Assembly (NCBI GenBank): GCA_029582165.1
Contig: CM055877.1
Location: 23,077,355 to 23,141,354 of the forward strand
Source of the DNA: Portulaca oleracea
Lineage: Eukaryota; Streptophyta; Magnoliopsida; Caryophyllales; Portulacaceae
Direction of reading: 5' to 3'
DNA: 64,000 nucleotides
A program made the position numbers and the translations under genes. The notes under the pieces were generated by a model. The model worked only from the letters and a program-made list of their open reading frames with translations, was not told the origin of the DNA and did no database searches. Positions 1-13,635 of the stretch are shown one piece after another (position 1 is the first letter of the stretch; each line of letters begins with the position of its first letter).

Positions 1-262
1 GATTTTCCCCCTCCAACGAACTCTCCAAATTGGACAAGATTCTATTAAACATCCTTTATCTTGGGATCTCAAATCCTCCCGTAAATCACGCTAAGCAAAT
101 CTGAAGTAATATATAAGGAAATTTTGACGGGAGGGTCACGTGTTTTACCAAAAAATAAATCTAAAGCCTTCAAAAAACAATAGCCATCAGATGTGCATCT
201 AACGGTGGATATGAATCATGCTTACATGCTCACAATAAGAGTATGCTTACATGATCTATTCC

Positions 263-263
<1 letters not shown>

Positions 264-301
<38 letters not shown>
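264..301. repeat. (AC)n microsatellite
   Basis: An uninterrupted run of about 18 AC units lies in AT-rich intergenic sequence. I see no gene in 1-694; the rest is AT-rich DNA without recognisable coding or repeat structure. Confidence 0.95.
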
Positions 302-303
<2 letters not shown>

Positions 304-694
304 GTGTAATGATACATGTCTTGTCCCATAACACTTTTTAAGTGTCTTACCCTTTATTAAATTAGTATTTCATATAATCTTTGAAACTAATTTTTCTAAT
401 ATCAACTATTAATTTATTAATTATAAGGAGCTTTAGATGCGTTGCCTACAAATGATGCCCTAGTCGGATCAACCCAATCCGTTAAACATATTTTGGAAGT
501 TTTTTTTTAGAATATAAAAAACTTGATAGAAGTATAACTTTATACAATTTAGGTTTGATATCATAGTTATAGAATTTAATCATATCTTTTTATTTCTATT
601 CAATATATAATAATATAATTTTAATATTAAGACATGACATTCAAAAATATCTTGTTTCCAATACTCTTTATCATTTCGATGTTAAAAAATCCAT

Positions 695-1020
695 TTAGGC
701 CCAGTTCTTTAATTGAGTTAGACCTAACCAATCTAACCTAACTTAACTTAACTTATCTTTACCTAATTTAATATAACCCAACTCTTTAAAAAACACCTAA
801 ACCAAAAATAACTTTTTAAATCAGAAAGAAATTCAAATAATATTATTTTAATTTCAAATGAATCCACTTTTTTCAACACCTATAACATTTTCATTTATTT
901 TCCCCAAAATATTCAAATTTTATTAAAAAAAACTTTTTCTACCCAACAATTAACTTAACTCAAACCAATCTTTTTTTATCTTTTCTTATCGTATCATAAC
1001 CTAACCGATCTAACATGAAT
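695..1020. repeat. Dispersed ~330-bp AT-rich repeat, copy A
   Basis: This block matches 8785-9140 along its whole length, with the same order of words: CTAACCTAACTTAACTTA, then AAAAAACACC, CAAAAATAACTTTTTAAAT and AATCCACTTTTTTCAA. Both copies are rich in CTAACC near each end, so their ends are roughly complementary (CTAACC left, GGTTAG on the reverse of the right end), as expected for a non-autonomous TIR element. No coding capacity is visible. The superfamily is unresolved; a hAT or Mutator MITE is possible. Confidence 0.6.
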
Positions 1021-1287
1021 ATAATATCACGCAAGAAGAATCCCTTAATTCTACCCAAATAAAACTCGGGTGCAAGACAGAATTTGACAGCTTGAATTAT
1101 TGTTTCGATGCTATTGTAAATAAACCAATGGATTGCATGAACTCACATGAATGAATTAGGTTGTTGACTACCTCAAATCGTCAACGCGGAAAAGCCAGGC
1201 ATGCACTCCAGTACTCCACTCATGCACTGCCAAACCAATAACAACAAAATTAATCAAGTTAAAATATGCTGCTCAACTCATTATGAA

Positions 1288-1288
<1 letters not shown>

Positions 1289-1329
<41 letters not shown>
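1289..1329. repeat. (ATT)n microsatellite
   Basis: About 13 ATT units stand just before the copia insertion. The surrounding 1021-1418 is AT-rich and shows no gene. Confidence 0.95.
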
Positions 1330-1423
1330 TAAAAAGGATATTTAGACTCTATTATTTTGTATGATAGGATTATCTTTGCATTATCTAACCTTATTTTACT
1401 ATCAAAAAGTAGGATTTACTTTG

Positions 1424-1632
1424 TGTGAAGGGAGAGAAGGAAATATGGAAATGATTTTCATTGTATATCCAGAAGCAAAGAAAACAGGGGGCTATATAAA
1501 TAAAAACCACCCTGAACAACTAAGCTGATTACAGTGCTAACCAAATTGCTAACCGCCTAACTACCTGTACAACAAACACTAACAACCAGAGGTATATACT
1601 GATGACTGTAATTATGTACAGTAAACTCTACA
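1424..1632 (-). repeat. Copia 3' LTR
   Basis: This is the 209-bp long terminal repeat at the 3' end of the element when read on the - strand. It is nearly identical to 5500-5708. On the - strand it contains the TATA-like word TTTATATAGCC. The polypurine tract lies just inside it at 1633-1645. Confidence 0.95.
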
Positions 1633-1640
1633 TCCTCCCC

Positions 1641-4600
1641 TCAAGGCGGAATTGGTGGAATATCCAACAAACCCAGCCTTGAACTGAGATAGTTGTGCTG
1701 AGATTCACCAAGCGGCTTGGTCATAAGATCAGCAAGTTTAATAGTAGTACTGACATGACGCAGGTGAAGAAAACCTTCAAGGAGTTTGTCACGAGTATAG
1801 TGACAATCTATATTGAGATGTTTGGTGCGTTCATTGAATACCGGGTTGGTAGCAATATGGATAGCGGCTTGATTGTCACAAAACATGGTAATGGGAAGTT
1901 GGACAGGAACACGAAGATCTCGCAAAAGGTGAACAACCCATTCTAACTCAGCAGTAGTTGCAGACATAGATCTATACTCGGCTTCGGCGGAAGACTTAGA
2001 AACGGTATTTTTCTTCTTGGTTTTCCAAGAGATCAAAGCATTCCCTAAGAAAATGCAATAGCCAGTCAAGGAGCGAGCTGTCATTTGACAGCTGCCCCAG
2101 TCGGCATCACAAAAGGCTTTGAGCTGTAAATCTGAATATGAGGGATAAAGCAACCCCTTATTGAGAGTGCCCTCAAGGTACCGAAGCACGTGAATAGCAG
2201 CCTGAAAGTGCGAGGACCGAGGGGCATGAACAAATTGACTGAGATGTTGCGTAGCATATGAGATGTCGGGACGAGTAAGTATGAAATACAGAAGTCGCCC
2301 AATGATGCATCGGTAAGACTCGGGATCTGGCAGTGGGTCACCAGAATCGTAGGAGAGCTTTAATCCCTAGGGTAAAGGGAATTTCGTGGGCTTACATCCT
2401 GTCAAAGCAGCATCATGTAGGATATCCAGTGTATATTTCCTCTGATTGAGGAGAGTGCCAGAGGATGATCTAGCAATCTCAATGCCCAAAAAATATCGAG
2501 CATGTCCAAGATCCTTGATAGTGAAGGCAGCATGAAGTTGAGCCTTGATGAATTTGATATCTGATTCATCATCTCCAGTAACAAGAAGGTCATCTACATA
2601 CACCAAGATGTAAGTAAATGAGCCATTGTTATCTTTAGTGAATAAAGAATAATCGGCTTTGGATTGAGTAAACCCAAGTGAGAGAAGGAATTTAGTAAGC
2701 TCTAAATTCCACTGTCTAGAGGCTTGCTTGAGCCCATATAAGGATCTTTCCAACTTACATACTTCCCCAGGACCAGCCTTGGTATATCCTTCGGGTGGTT
2801 TCATGTAAACATCTTCATCAATGAAACCATGGAGGAAGACATTATTAATATCTAGCTGGTGAAGAGGCCACCCCTTAGAGGTAGCTAAGGAAATAAAAAC
2901 TCGAACCGTAGTCAATTTTGCCACAGGGGAAAAAGTATGTGTGTAATCTTTGTCCTTGATTTGCTCAAAACCGCGAATGACAAAACGAGCCTTGTAACGT
3001 TCTATTGACCCATCAGGTTTAAATTTAACTTTGTATACCCACTTGGATGACAGAGCCTTCTTTCCAGGAGGTAAACGAGTGAGGGACCAAGTGTGGTTGT
3101 CCTCAAGGGCTTCCAATTCTTTGTTCATGGCATCCACCCAATGAGGGTCTTTGTTGGCTTGAACAAAAGAAGTAGGCTCAGGGACTGTCATGTTACTGAG
3201 CAAAGAAGTGACAAAGTCGGTTGAAAGATGTGTAAAATTTGAAGAAGTAAATAAAGGATGAATGGTTGAACTGGAAAAACTGTGGGATTAAGAGGTAGAG
3301 GGTTGAGGTTTGGTCAACTTTGGTTGTATGAAATCCTTCAACCAGGAGGGGGGTGCTTTGACCCGCTGAGACCTCCTAACAGATGGTGGTGAAGGAGTAG
3401 GGTTGTGAATATTTGGGCTAGGAGGAAAAACAGAGTCAGAGTCAGATGTGCATGGTGATGTATTTATGGGACAAGAAATATTAGGTTCAACAAGGTGGGG
3501 CGAAATAGAAATATCAGATGGTGGTGAAGGTATGTAAGGTTTGGATATGGGAGAGTTATGGGTGACAAGAAATATTAGGTTCAACAGGAATAAACCATTA
3601 GTTGTCCCCGTGGGTTGAGGAAGAGGGTTATCACCATGTTTTTCCAGAAAAGGAAATATGTGTTCCTGGAAGAGAACATCTCTGCTGTGAACTACCTTTT
3701 TTCATCCAAATTGTACAATTTGTAGCCCTTGAATCCGTAAGTGTAACCCAACAAAACACATTTTTGAGCCCTAGTAGAAAACTTATCTGTCTCTCATATC
3801 TTTACAGCATAGCAAAGACAACCATTAACTCTTAGGTCGTCAAGACAAGGCTTTGCTTTGTGTAGTACTTCATAAGGACTTTTCCACCCCAAATTTTCCA
3901 TGGGAAACATGTTAATAAGGTGTGTGGCAGCAAGAACACACTCTCCTCAAAAAGACTTGGGAAAACCAGCTTGGAAGCGTATGACCCTAGTTGTGTCAAG
4001 AAGATGCCTATGCTTCCTTTCGGCAACCCCATTCTGTTGAGGAGTTTTGACCATGCTTCTTTGATGAATAATGCCCTTTTGAGCAAAGAAATCAGCACAA
4101 CAATGTTGTATGAATTCACTCTCATTATCAGATCTGATCATCTTGATAGTAACATTGAATTGATTTTCCACAAGATTGAAAAACTTCTCAATGGAATGAA
4201 AAACTTGTGTCTTATTTTTCAGCAAATGTGTCCAAGTACATCGGCTGTAATCATCTACAATAGTGATGAAGTAAAAAGCACCATCTAAGTTGGCAACTCT
4301 ATATGGTCCCCAAAGATCCATATGTACCAATTGAAAAGGAAATTTGGACTTTATTGAGCTTCTAGGAAAAGGAAGTCTGTGGGCTTTGGCACGAATACAA
4401 ACATCACAGTCTAACATGCTATTTACATCTTTGACATTTGTAATATGATGCAATTTGGACAAAGACGTGTCCCTAATCTTTTATGCAAGATATCAACAGA
4501 CACAGTTTGTGTATCAGACACCAAACCAGTGCTAGGACTTTCATTTTCAAAAGCAACTCGAGATTCAGCATGTAGAGTAGGACTAAGCCTGTATAAACCT

Positions 4601-5359
4601 ACTACCTCAGGGGCCACGGCTACCTCCTCACTAGTTAAAAGGTTGCCTGACGCTTGCCTTTGACTCTCAGCTCGTTGTATCATAGAAAATGCCTTGTTGA
4701 CAGATGGTAGAAGATCTAGAAGTAAGATCTGACCTCGAATAGCCTCGTACTCATCATCTAGATGCATTAAAAATTGCACCAGTCTTTTCTTCTGTTCCAC
4801 ATCAGCGATATGTTTATTGTGAGGACATGTCGTAGGACAAGTACACTCAGGAATCTTTGTCATGGTGTTTAATTCATCCCAAAGTTGTTTGAGCTTGGTG
4901 TAGTACAACGCAACAGGCATCCTCCTCTGGTACAGATCATTGATATCCTTCTCCAGCTGAAACAACATCAATCCATTGCTCTGACCAAATCGCTCATATA
5001 GTTCTTCCCAAAGTTCTTTCGACGAATTCACATACATAAAGGATTCAGATAGATCCTCAACCATGGCATTGAGTAACCAACTCATCACCATGCTGTCCCA
5101 AAGTTCCTTGATAGCTCGATTTCGCGCAAGAACCAGTGATGAACCCTAATTTTACTTTGGTTCGAAGAGTAATTTTGATCGATCTACTCTACTTCTGGAA
5201 ATTGGCCCCAATTAGTTTGATGCTAACCAAAAGCAAGCCAGGATGATCAGAAGGTGCGAGAAACAACGGATCATGGTTGTAAATCTCAACATTAGATCGA
5301 TTGGTTTCAGAATTGGACTGATTTTCAGCATTAGATTGATTTTCACTTTCTGCCGACAT
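1641..5359 (-). pseudogene. Copia gag-pol polyprotein, broken
   Basis: The coding region runs from an ATG at 5359 (MSAESENQ...) down to 1641. Gag N-terminus is at 5189-5359 and the gag core (LWEELYERFGQ, MHLDDEYEAIRGQ) at about 4550-5091 in another frame. The integrase zinc motif (HKRLG, then LHHI and CDVC) spans a frameshift near 4460. The integrase core at 3947-4400 shows VHMDLWGPYR, RSDNESEF and QQNGVAERKH, the D,D,E residues. RT at 2367-3203 has LDINNVFLHG and an intact YVDDLLVTG. RNase H at 1641-2189 has FCDADWGSC and TKHLNIDCHY. Stops or shifts near 3946, 3830, 2366 and 2190 separate the parts. No CCHC knuckle and no aspartic-protease motif are visible, so an internal deletion is inferred. 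Confidence 0.92.
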
Positions 5360-5486
5360 CGCGATTCTCGAAAGTAGAAGAACACGATGATGAAATGAAA
5401 AATCAAATATGAAAAGAGAAGGAGGATCTAGAGAGAAGAATAATCGAAGAATGAAAAAAAAAACACCCCAGGATATGAAGAGCCTA

Positions 5487-5499
5487 GGCTCTGATACCA
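5487..5499 (-). promoter_or_regulatory. Primer-binding site, initiator tRNA-Met type
   Basis: On the - strand the 13 bases TGGTATCAGAGCC follow the 5' LTR with no gap. They complement the 3' end of plant initiator methionine tRNA, the usual copia primer. Confidence 0.9.
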
Positions 5500-5708
5500 T
5501 GTGAAGGGAGAGAAGGAAATATGGAAATGATTTTCATTGTATATCAAGAAGCAAAGAAAACAGGGGGCTATATAAATAGAAACCACCCTAAACAACTAAG
5601 CTGATTACAATGCTAACCAAATTGCTAACCGCCTAACTACCTGTACAACAAACACTAACAACCAGAGGTATATACTGATGACTGTAATTATGTACAGTAA
5701 ACTCTACA
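5500..5708 (-). repeat. Copia 5' LTR
   Basis: This is the 209-bp LTR at the 5' end of the element (- strand). It supplies promoter and start of transcription for the element. The TSD CTTTG follows at 5709-5713. Confidence 0.95.
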
Positions 5709-5988
5709 CTTTGAAATAATTTGTATTTAAAATTCGTTATTCAACTCACAAAATTTATTAGAAAAATACAGGTAATATGATATTTATCTATTTTCATTAC
5801 TTTCCTTAATTTTCCTTTTCTTTCCTTACCTTATTTATCTAACTTTATAAGGCCTCATTTATTTTGCTTCATTATTGGTCCTTTATTTGCTTTAAAAAAT
5901 AATCTTAGTTGACTTTTCGATTGAGAGAAATAAAAAACTTTATTTACATTGGTTCAAGTTGTTTAATTTTATGTCAAGATCAAGTTAA

Positions 5989-6399
5989 GGCTATGTTTTT
6001 TTACAGTAGCGTTTAGGGTAGCGTTTAACATATTGATCAAGTCAACTTTATTAGCATAAATATGAATGTTCGGTAAATTATCGTTTTAGGAGCGTTTAGC
6101 ATTTTAGGGAGCGTTTTGTGAAACGCTAATAAAGTTGACGTTTAGCGTTTAGAGTAGCATTTCATATTTTTCGGTCAAAAAATACCCTTTGAAAATTTTA
6201 TCTTTGGAAATTATTGATATCATTTTATGTCGATTCACATTAATTTGTTAATTTAACCGCTAAATTTATCGAACATAATTTTCATTTAAACATTCATCCG
6301 CTATTCGTTACTTTAACCGCTATCTGCTGGTTAAATCGCTATCCGCTGCATAAATCTCTATCCGCTATTTAAAACGCTAATTTTGCCAAGCAGGGCCTA
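5989..6399. mobile_element. Candidate hAT-like MITE with GCGTTTAG words
   Basis: The left half repeats AGCGTTTAG and the right half carries the reverse sense (CGCTAATTTT, TTTAAAACGCTA, ATCCGCTATT). The right end CAGGGCC on the reverse strand reads like a hAT-type terminus. I could not find a convincing 8-bp TSD, so the exact ends are a guess. No coding content. Confidence 0.4.
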
Positions 6400-7587
6400 A
6401 ACCGAAACTATAGGCTCTTTAATTCCGGAAGTTAATTTGTTTATTTAAAAAATTAAATCTAGAAGTATACGATTAATAAATGTTTGTCGTTCGGAAAATA
6501 GGGTAGTGGATTGGCTTTCTAAATATGGTCAATTATCATATTCAATCTTCGATTGTACTGAATTGAACTCATATTAATGAATTTTCTGCTAATTAGTATA
6601 AGGACATACTTGGTAAATGCCTTAACAGAAGGACTACTTAATTATTTAATTTGCTTGCTTACCTTTATAAAAAAAAAAAAGTATTAAACTTCTTGATAAG
6701 ATATTAAGATATGTCTTGGTTCATGTTGATACCTTTCTTCAATGTTCAGTATTTTTATATAAATCCGACTATGACTGTAAGTATACTTTTGGGGAAATTT
6801 GCCCTTGGCTTCTTTCTGGTTTGTGACAATTTATAAATCCGACTATGACCTTTTTCAGTTAATATTCATCTTTCATGAGTTTTTGAACTAAATTAATTTA
6901 GTAACTTTTGCTATGAATTTAACAATTCTTAGGCAAGACGTGATTTGAAATGAAATTTGTTTGTCGAAATTACGACAATTTTATTAAAAAAATTTCATAA
7001 TAAATCATATCTTCATCAAAAAAGTTGCTAAATTCACTAGAAGAGGCGCTAATATATAAATTAAATTTTCAAAGTGTTAGGGGAAGTAAATATTAACTTA
7101 AACATGTTAGGGTTGAATTTATAAATATCAATAATATGAAAGGTAGTATATGCAAATTTTCCCCTTTTATGGTAGAAAGACTGACTGGGCACTGTACCTT
7201 ATTGATATTATTGTTAAAAAAAAGCTAAAGTTATTTGCTCATTTAACTATTTTATGTTATTATTGTTGCTCCTACTGTTATTGTTATGCCCAATGGCGGA
7301 TCTAGACATTCAATTTAGACGTGTCCAATATATTTTTTATTACATAAACGTTTTTGAAAAATAAAATAATAAAATTTAAATAAATAACAATAACAATAAC
7401 AATAAAAATAAATATTAAATGACATATTCATAAGCTTAACTAAATTTCACATCATCATATAAATATGCCCATCAAATAAATTGAAATTTCACATTAACTT
7501 GATGTTTATATCTTAAACTTATACTGAAGCCCAATTACCCAATTTATTGACTTACATTTTTTTGTTAATTATAAAAAAATAATTTGG
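6400..7587. other. AT-rich intergenic stretch
   Basis: Apart from poly-A/T runs and scattered AT-rich sequence, I see no coding region or recognisable element here. Confidence 0.6.
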
Positions 7588-7806
7588 TACTCCCTCCATC
7601 CCAACTAATTTGTCCAGTTTACTTTTCATGGTCATCTTTATCTTAGCTAACAAGATGTACTAATAATATTGTATTCAGGTAAAATATTTTTCACCATAAA
7701 TCTAATATAGCGGAGTAACATATAATTTGATAAATTAACGGTCAAAACATAAAAATTTTAACCTAATTAGTCATACTTGGACAATTTGTTTGAGACAGAG
7801 GGTGTA
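7588..7806. mobile_element. Stowaway MITE (Tc1/mariner group)
   Basis: It begins TACTCCCTCCATCCCA and its reverse end reads TACACCCTCTGTCTCA. This is the classic Stowaway terminal inverted repeat, bounded by TA dinucleotides. Next inside, TTTGTCCAG on the left pairs with the reverse of CTTGGACAATTTG on the right. About 219 bp including TA, with no ORF. Confidence 0.9.
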
Positions 7807-8784
7807 ATATTTTAGGATTTTTGGGTTGCCACTAAATTGGACACTCGAATATGTTTTTTGGGATTTTTTTTATGGTATCCACTTGCTACAATTAAAAAAA
7901 TTTCTTTCGAATAATATTAGAGAACCACTAATTTTCTTTGGCCTAGGGTTTCGTGGACACCCCCTAGATTGCCTTGAAATCCGCTTATGAAATTTCAGAA
8001 TGTATGGCCTGTTTTTTATTAAAATTCAAAAATTGCCTAATACACACACGTTCTGAGTGAATATAGCTCCTTTACAGGTTCTATTAGGGGAACAGGCCAA
8101 TAACAAATATTTCATGAAAAGTGTGGCGCGACCCATCACCCTTATAAGTTTTATTAATGAAAAATATTTTTATTCCACCAAAACTTAAATCTCACTCAAA
8201 AGCATGGAAAGTGAGAATGATTGTTATTTGACTACCACTTTTTAATAAGTGTCTTGTCTTAGGCTCTTAGCCTATCTGTTTGGTGAGTGCCTTTATATCG
8301 AAAATGGTATGCGTCTTGCTATAAGATGCTTAATAAGCATTTAGCATAACATGACATATCCACATAAATACACTCATTTTTATTGTAAAAAAGTATTTAT
8401 CCACATCACTGTTGTGATCAAATAAATAAAAACTACATATATAGGAACCTTTAATTAATTAAACAAAATTGTAGGGACCTTATCATAAATGTTGTAGAAA
8501 AAAAAAATTAAATATAAACTAATGTTTTCTCCAATTATTATACAATATAACATGGCGCTTGGCCTGAATGCTGAATGTTTTAGGAAAGTATATATAAAAA
8601 TTATACTTCTAATATAAACAAACAAATGACAAGGATTTATTGCACATACATGAAATATACATTAAATTATGGAAAAAATATAACACTATCCTTCAAAGAA
8701 ATATAACATTTATAATGGAAAAGATACATTATAATATAGAAATCTTGCATTACGTAAAAACTACTTTCAAAATAAAAAGGATTT
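7807..8784. other. AT-rich intergenic stretch
   Basis: No open gene, structured RNA or recognisable element could be supported here. Confidence 0.6.
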
Positions 8785-9140
8785 ATCCTTACCTAGCTAA
8801 CTTAACTTAACTAATCCTTACCTAATCTAACCTAACCCAACTCCTTAAAAAACACCCAAATCAAAAACAACTTTTTAAATTAAAAAGAAATTTAAATAAT
8901 ATTATTTTAATCTCAAACCAATCCACTTTTTTCAATCCCTACAACTTTTTCATTTATATTTTCCAAAATATTCAAATTTGTTTAATAAAATATTTTCACC
9001 AAACAATTAACTTAATTAGAACAAATCCTATCATTTCCTATTCTATCATATCCTCTTCTATCCTTTCCTTTTTATTTTTCTTCTCTTCACTTAATCAACC
9101 TAACCTGAACTTGACTTGACCAAAGAACAACACCTTAAGG
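8785..9140. repeat. Dispersed ~350-bp AT-rich repeat, copy B
   Basis: Second copy of the repeat at 695-1020, in the same orientation and collinear. It ends ACTTGACCAAAGAACAACACC. The reverse of this end shares GTTCTTT with the left end of copy A, supporting a terminal inverted repeat. Confidence 0.6.
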
Positions 9141-9254
9141 TCACTATAAAATAAATAAAAATACACTTAAATATGGAAAGAACACAATTCTTTTCACGAA
9201 CGGTGATTTCCAGTAGTTTGCATGTTTTCTCGCTATATTTGTTGCTTTACCGTC

Positions 9255-9440
9255 TGTTGGGATTTATCCATGAGTAGATGTCCCACATCGAAAAAGTAAA
9301 GAAAAAGCACATGGTATATAAGTCAAGTGGGTTACTCCTCTTAACACCAATTAGTTTTAAGATAGAACCTCACTTAACTTGTGTACCATAAGCCTTAGTT
9401 GAAGTGGGCTCATCCCTTAAATCTCCCCAATACCGTCGCT
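9255..9440. repeat. Possible short solo LTR or TRIM-like fragment
   Basis: It starts TGTTGGGATTTATCC and contains GTCCCACATCG followed by a TATA-like GGTATATAAGTC. That word order is common in short plant LTRs, and GTCCCACATCGGA also occurs in the LTR-like block near 62060. The right end and the TSD could not be fixed. Confidence 0.4.
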
Positions 9441-10081
9441 CTTAATATTGTCACTTTTGTTTCAAAAAAATAAATTAAAAATATTGTCACTTTAACCCCT
9501 ATCATTGTAAAGCTATTGCCATGGACATATTTACTCCCTTCCCAAATTAAGCATAATTGGCTATTATCACAAGATTGTTATGTTAAAAAATAACAATAAA
9601 GGTGATTAATTGCAACGCGTCAAGAGTACTCTCCTCAACAATTGTTGCATTCTCTGAATGCCTAAACAATAAATTAATTTGGGATTGAAGTAGCAAGAAT
9701 ATAAGCAGGACTCAAATCTAAATTTCTTGTTTAACAGCTTTTGAAAGAAACTAGTATTATCAATTAATAATTATACCCATATAGTAACTATCATTGGCAA
9801 TTAGTTATGCCAGCAGGAAAGCACCAAGCATGGTTCCTAACCCTATCAATGTTGTCTGAATCAATCCAAAATTTGGCCACAGAGCAGGTAAAACTAGAGC
9901 ACTATCGAGTGTTTCAGATTGGATGAAAAGATGAAGATTTTTTGAACTAGTCATATCTTTAATTACTATTACTAAACCCAACATGCATGGGCCAAAAAAA
10001 GATTGATTTGGTAAAGTAGAGTGGTTGATTAATTGATTGTTTCACAACCATATCGTATCAAACGCACTTAATCTTCACCTC
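9441..10081. other. Intergenic region upstream of the peroxidase gene
   Basis: AT-rich sequence that should include the peroxidase promoter. No separate element or ORF is convincing. Confidence 0.5.
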
Positions 10082-10088
10082 TATAAAA
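10082..10088 (+). promoter_or_regulatory. TATA box of the peroxidase gene
   Basis: TATAAAA lies 100 bp upstream of the ATG at 10188. A start site 25-30 bp downstream would give a 5' leader of about 75 nt. No other TATA element is as well placed. Confidence 0.7.
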
Positions 10089-10187
10089 ATGAACCATCCT
10101 AATGTTCACCATACCAACACATACTGAAAAACAAAACTTCTACATAATTAAACATAGTTCAAGTTTAATTAGTCATCAACGTACCAT

Positions 10188-12183
<1,996 letters not shown>

Positions 12184-13635
12184 GATCTCTGGGGGTTTTT
12201 ATTTTTTTTTCTAGTGTGTTTGGGTTTTGGTATTTGTTTCGTATTAGGTATTATATTATTGGTCAATTGTGAATGAAGGATTCTGCTTTAACTTGTGGTT
12301 AATTTTTTGTATAATAGTTGGTTCATGTGTTGCATTTTAAGCTCATTTAATTTATAATGAAATGTCTTTGTACTCTTTTGATTATGTTAATTCATGTGTT
12401 CATATTAAAAGATTGATCCTTCATGTCTTATCAAGCTTCTTTTAAGTGTTGGCTAATTCAACAAACACAATTTGTAAAATGATTGTCTGTGAGAATATGG
12501 ATTCATAGCCTATATGGAAATTGCATTATACATTGGGAGTACCATACTCCTGTACTTCCAATGTATACTTTTTTATACACATTTGGATAATTTTATGAGT
12601 GTACAATTTCAATTCTTTGAACATATGTGTATTTGAAATTTGAGTTTATAATTTACACAAAATCATATATTTACAACTTTATAAATTTACAATTTTCATT
12701 TTATGAGTAATATGAACACTTGTTAATTTATGAGTATGTTCATAAATTTATATATAGGCACTTACAAAATTATATAATAGGATTACATGAACCTGGAGCT
12801 ATGTGACTATAATTCTAGTTCTAGTGTATCTTGTTTGTAATTAAAATGTTATAAATATAAAAATAGACCAATTTGATGGTGTATTGGTACCAAGATTAAA
12901 TGAGACAAGCCTCAGTTTTAGGGTTGGAGTTAGAATCATTGGACATGAGAAATAGTGTCGTGGCAAAAAAAAATTAAAGAAGAGAAGGAGATTGCATGTA
13001 ACACATACGGTCGACCTCAACAACTAAAGACATTAATTACTTTACAACCATATCCCTGTTCGAAGGATGCCACCTGAGTTCAAATTGGTCAAGTTAAACT
13101 ATGGTGGTCTACTTAACGATCAATGTTTGGTAACAAATTTTGTCATTCGTGATTATCCGAACTGGTCATACAAAGACGGTGTTACACCAGTCATTTCCTA
13201 ATCCATTTTGATGAGGAAGTCCCTGGCCCTTCCGGTTTTCTGCAACAAACTATCCATATTAGAATCTAAAACGTCCAAATTGAAGAGGATAGCCTAATCC
13301 TAATTCGGACTATCCAAGGTTCTATTCTTACCCCTTGGTAGTTCAACATTATCATCAAAGTTATTAAAAACCTCATCAAGCATCGTGACGACTTTTATTT
13401 GCAATATACCTATAGGGAAGTCAACTTTGTAGTAAATTGAATGACGTAAACAACAAATAACAAATTTATGAATATACGATGTGGAAAGAGCAAACAAAGT
13501 TGTATATATAGAGTTGAAATCTAAAAATGCATATGGATAATATTTCATTTTTATGTCTGTGGCAGTGGAGATAACCAATGGAAAAAAAAAAACATTGCTC
13601 AGCTTTGAACAATGAGTATTGATGTACAAAAAACT
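12184..13635. other. Intergenic region downstream of the peroxidase
   Basis: AT-rich, and it must include the peroxidase 3' UTR. I found no clear AATAAA; T-rich tracts and AATGAAA-like words lie at 12270-12365. No coding region or recognisable transposon. Confidence 0.6.

Larger units (their letters stand above)
1424..5708 (-). mobile_element. Ty1-copia LTR retrotransposon, complete ends, defective inside
   Basis: Two 209-bp direct LTRs (1424-1632 and 5500-5708) begin TG and end CA. They are flanked by the 5-bp duplication CTTTG at 1419-1423 and 5709-5713. The LTRs differ at about four positions, so insertion was fairly recent. Reading on the - strand, a primer-binding site for initiator-tRNA-Met (TGGTATCAGAGCC) follows the 5' LTR directly, and a purine-rich tract precedes the 3' LTR. 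Domain order gag, integrase, RT, RNase H defines Ty1-copia. At 4285 bp it is shorter than usual: the gag CCHC knuckle and the protease are not found between gag and integrase, and the reading frame is broken several times. It should be non-autonomous today. Confidence 0.96.

Noticed and set aside
3602..4288. Open frames on the + strand opposite the copia pol
   Set aside because: They are antisense shadows of integrase coding sequence on the - strand.
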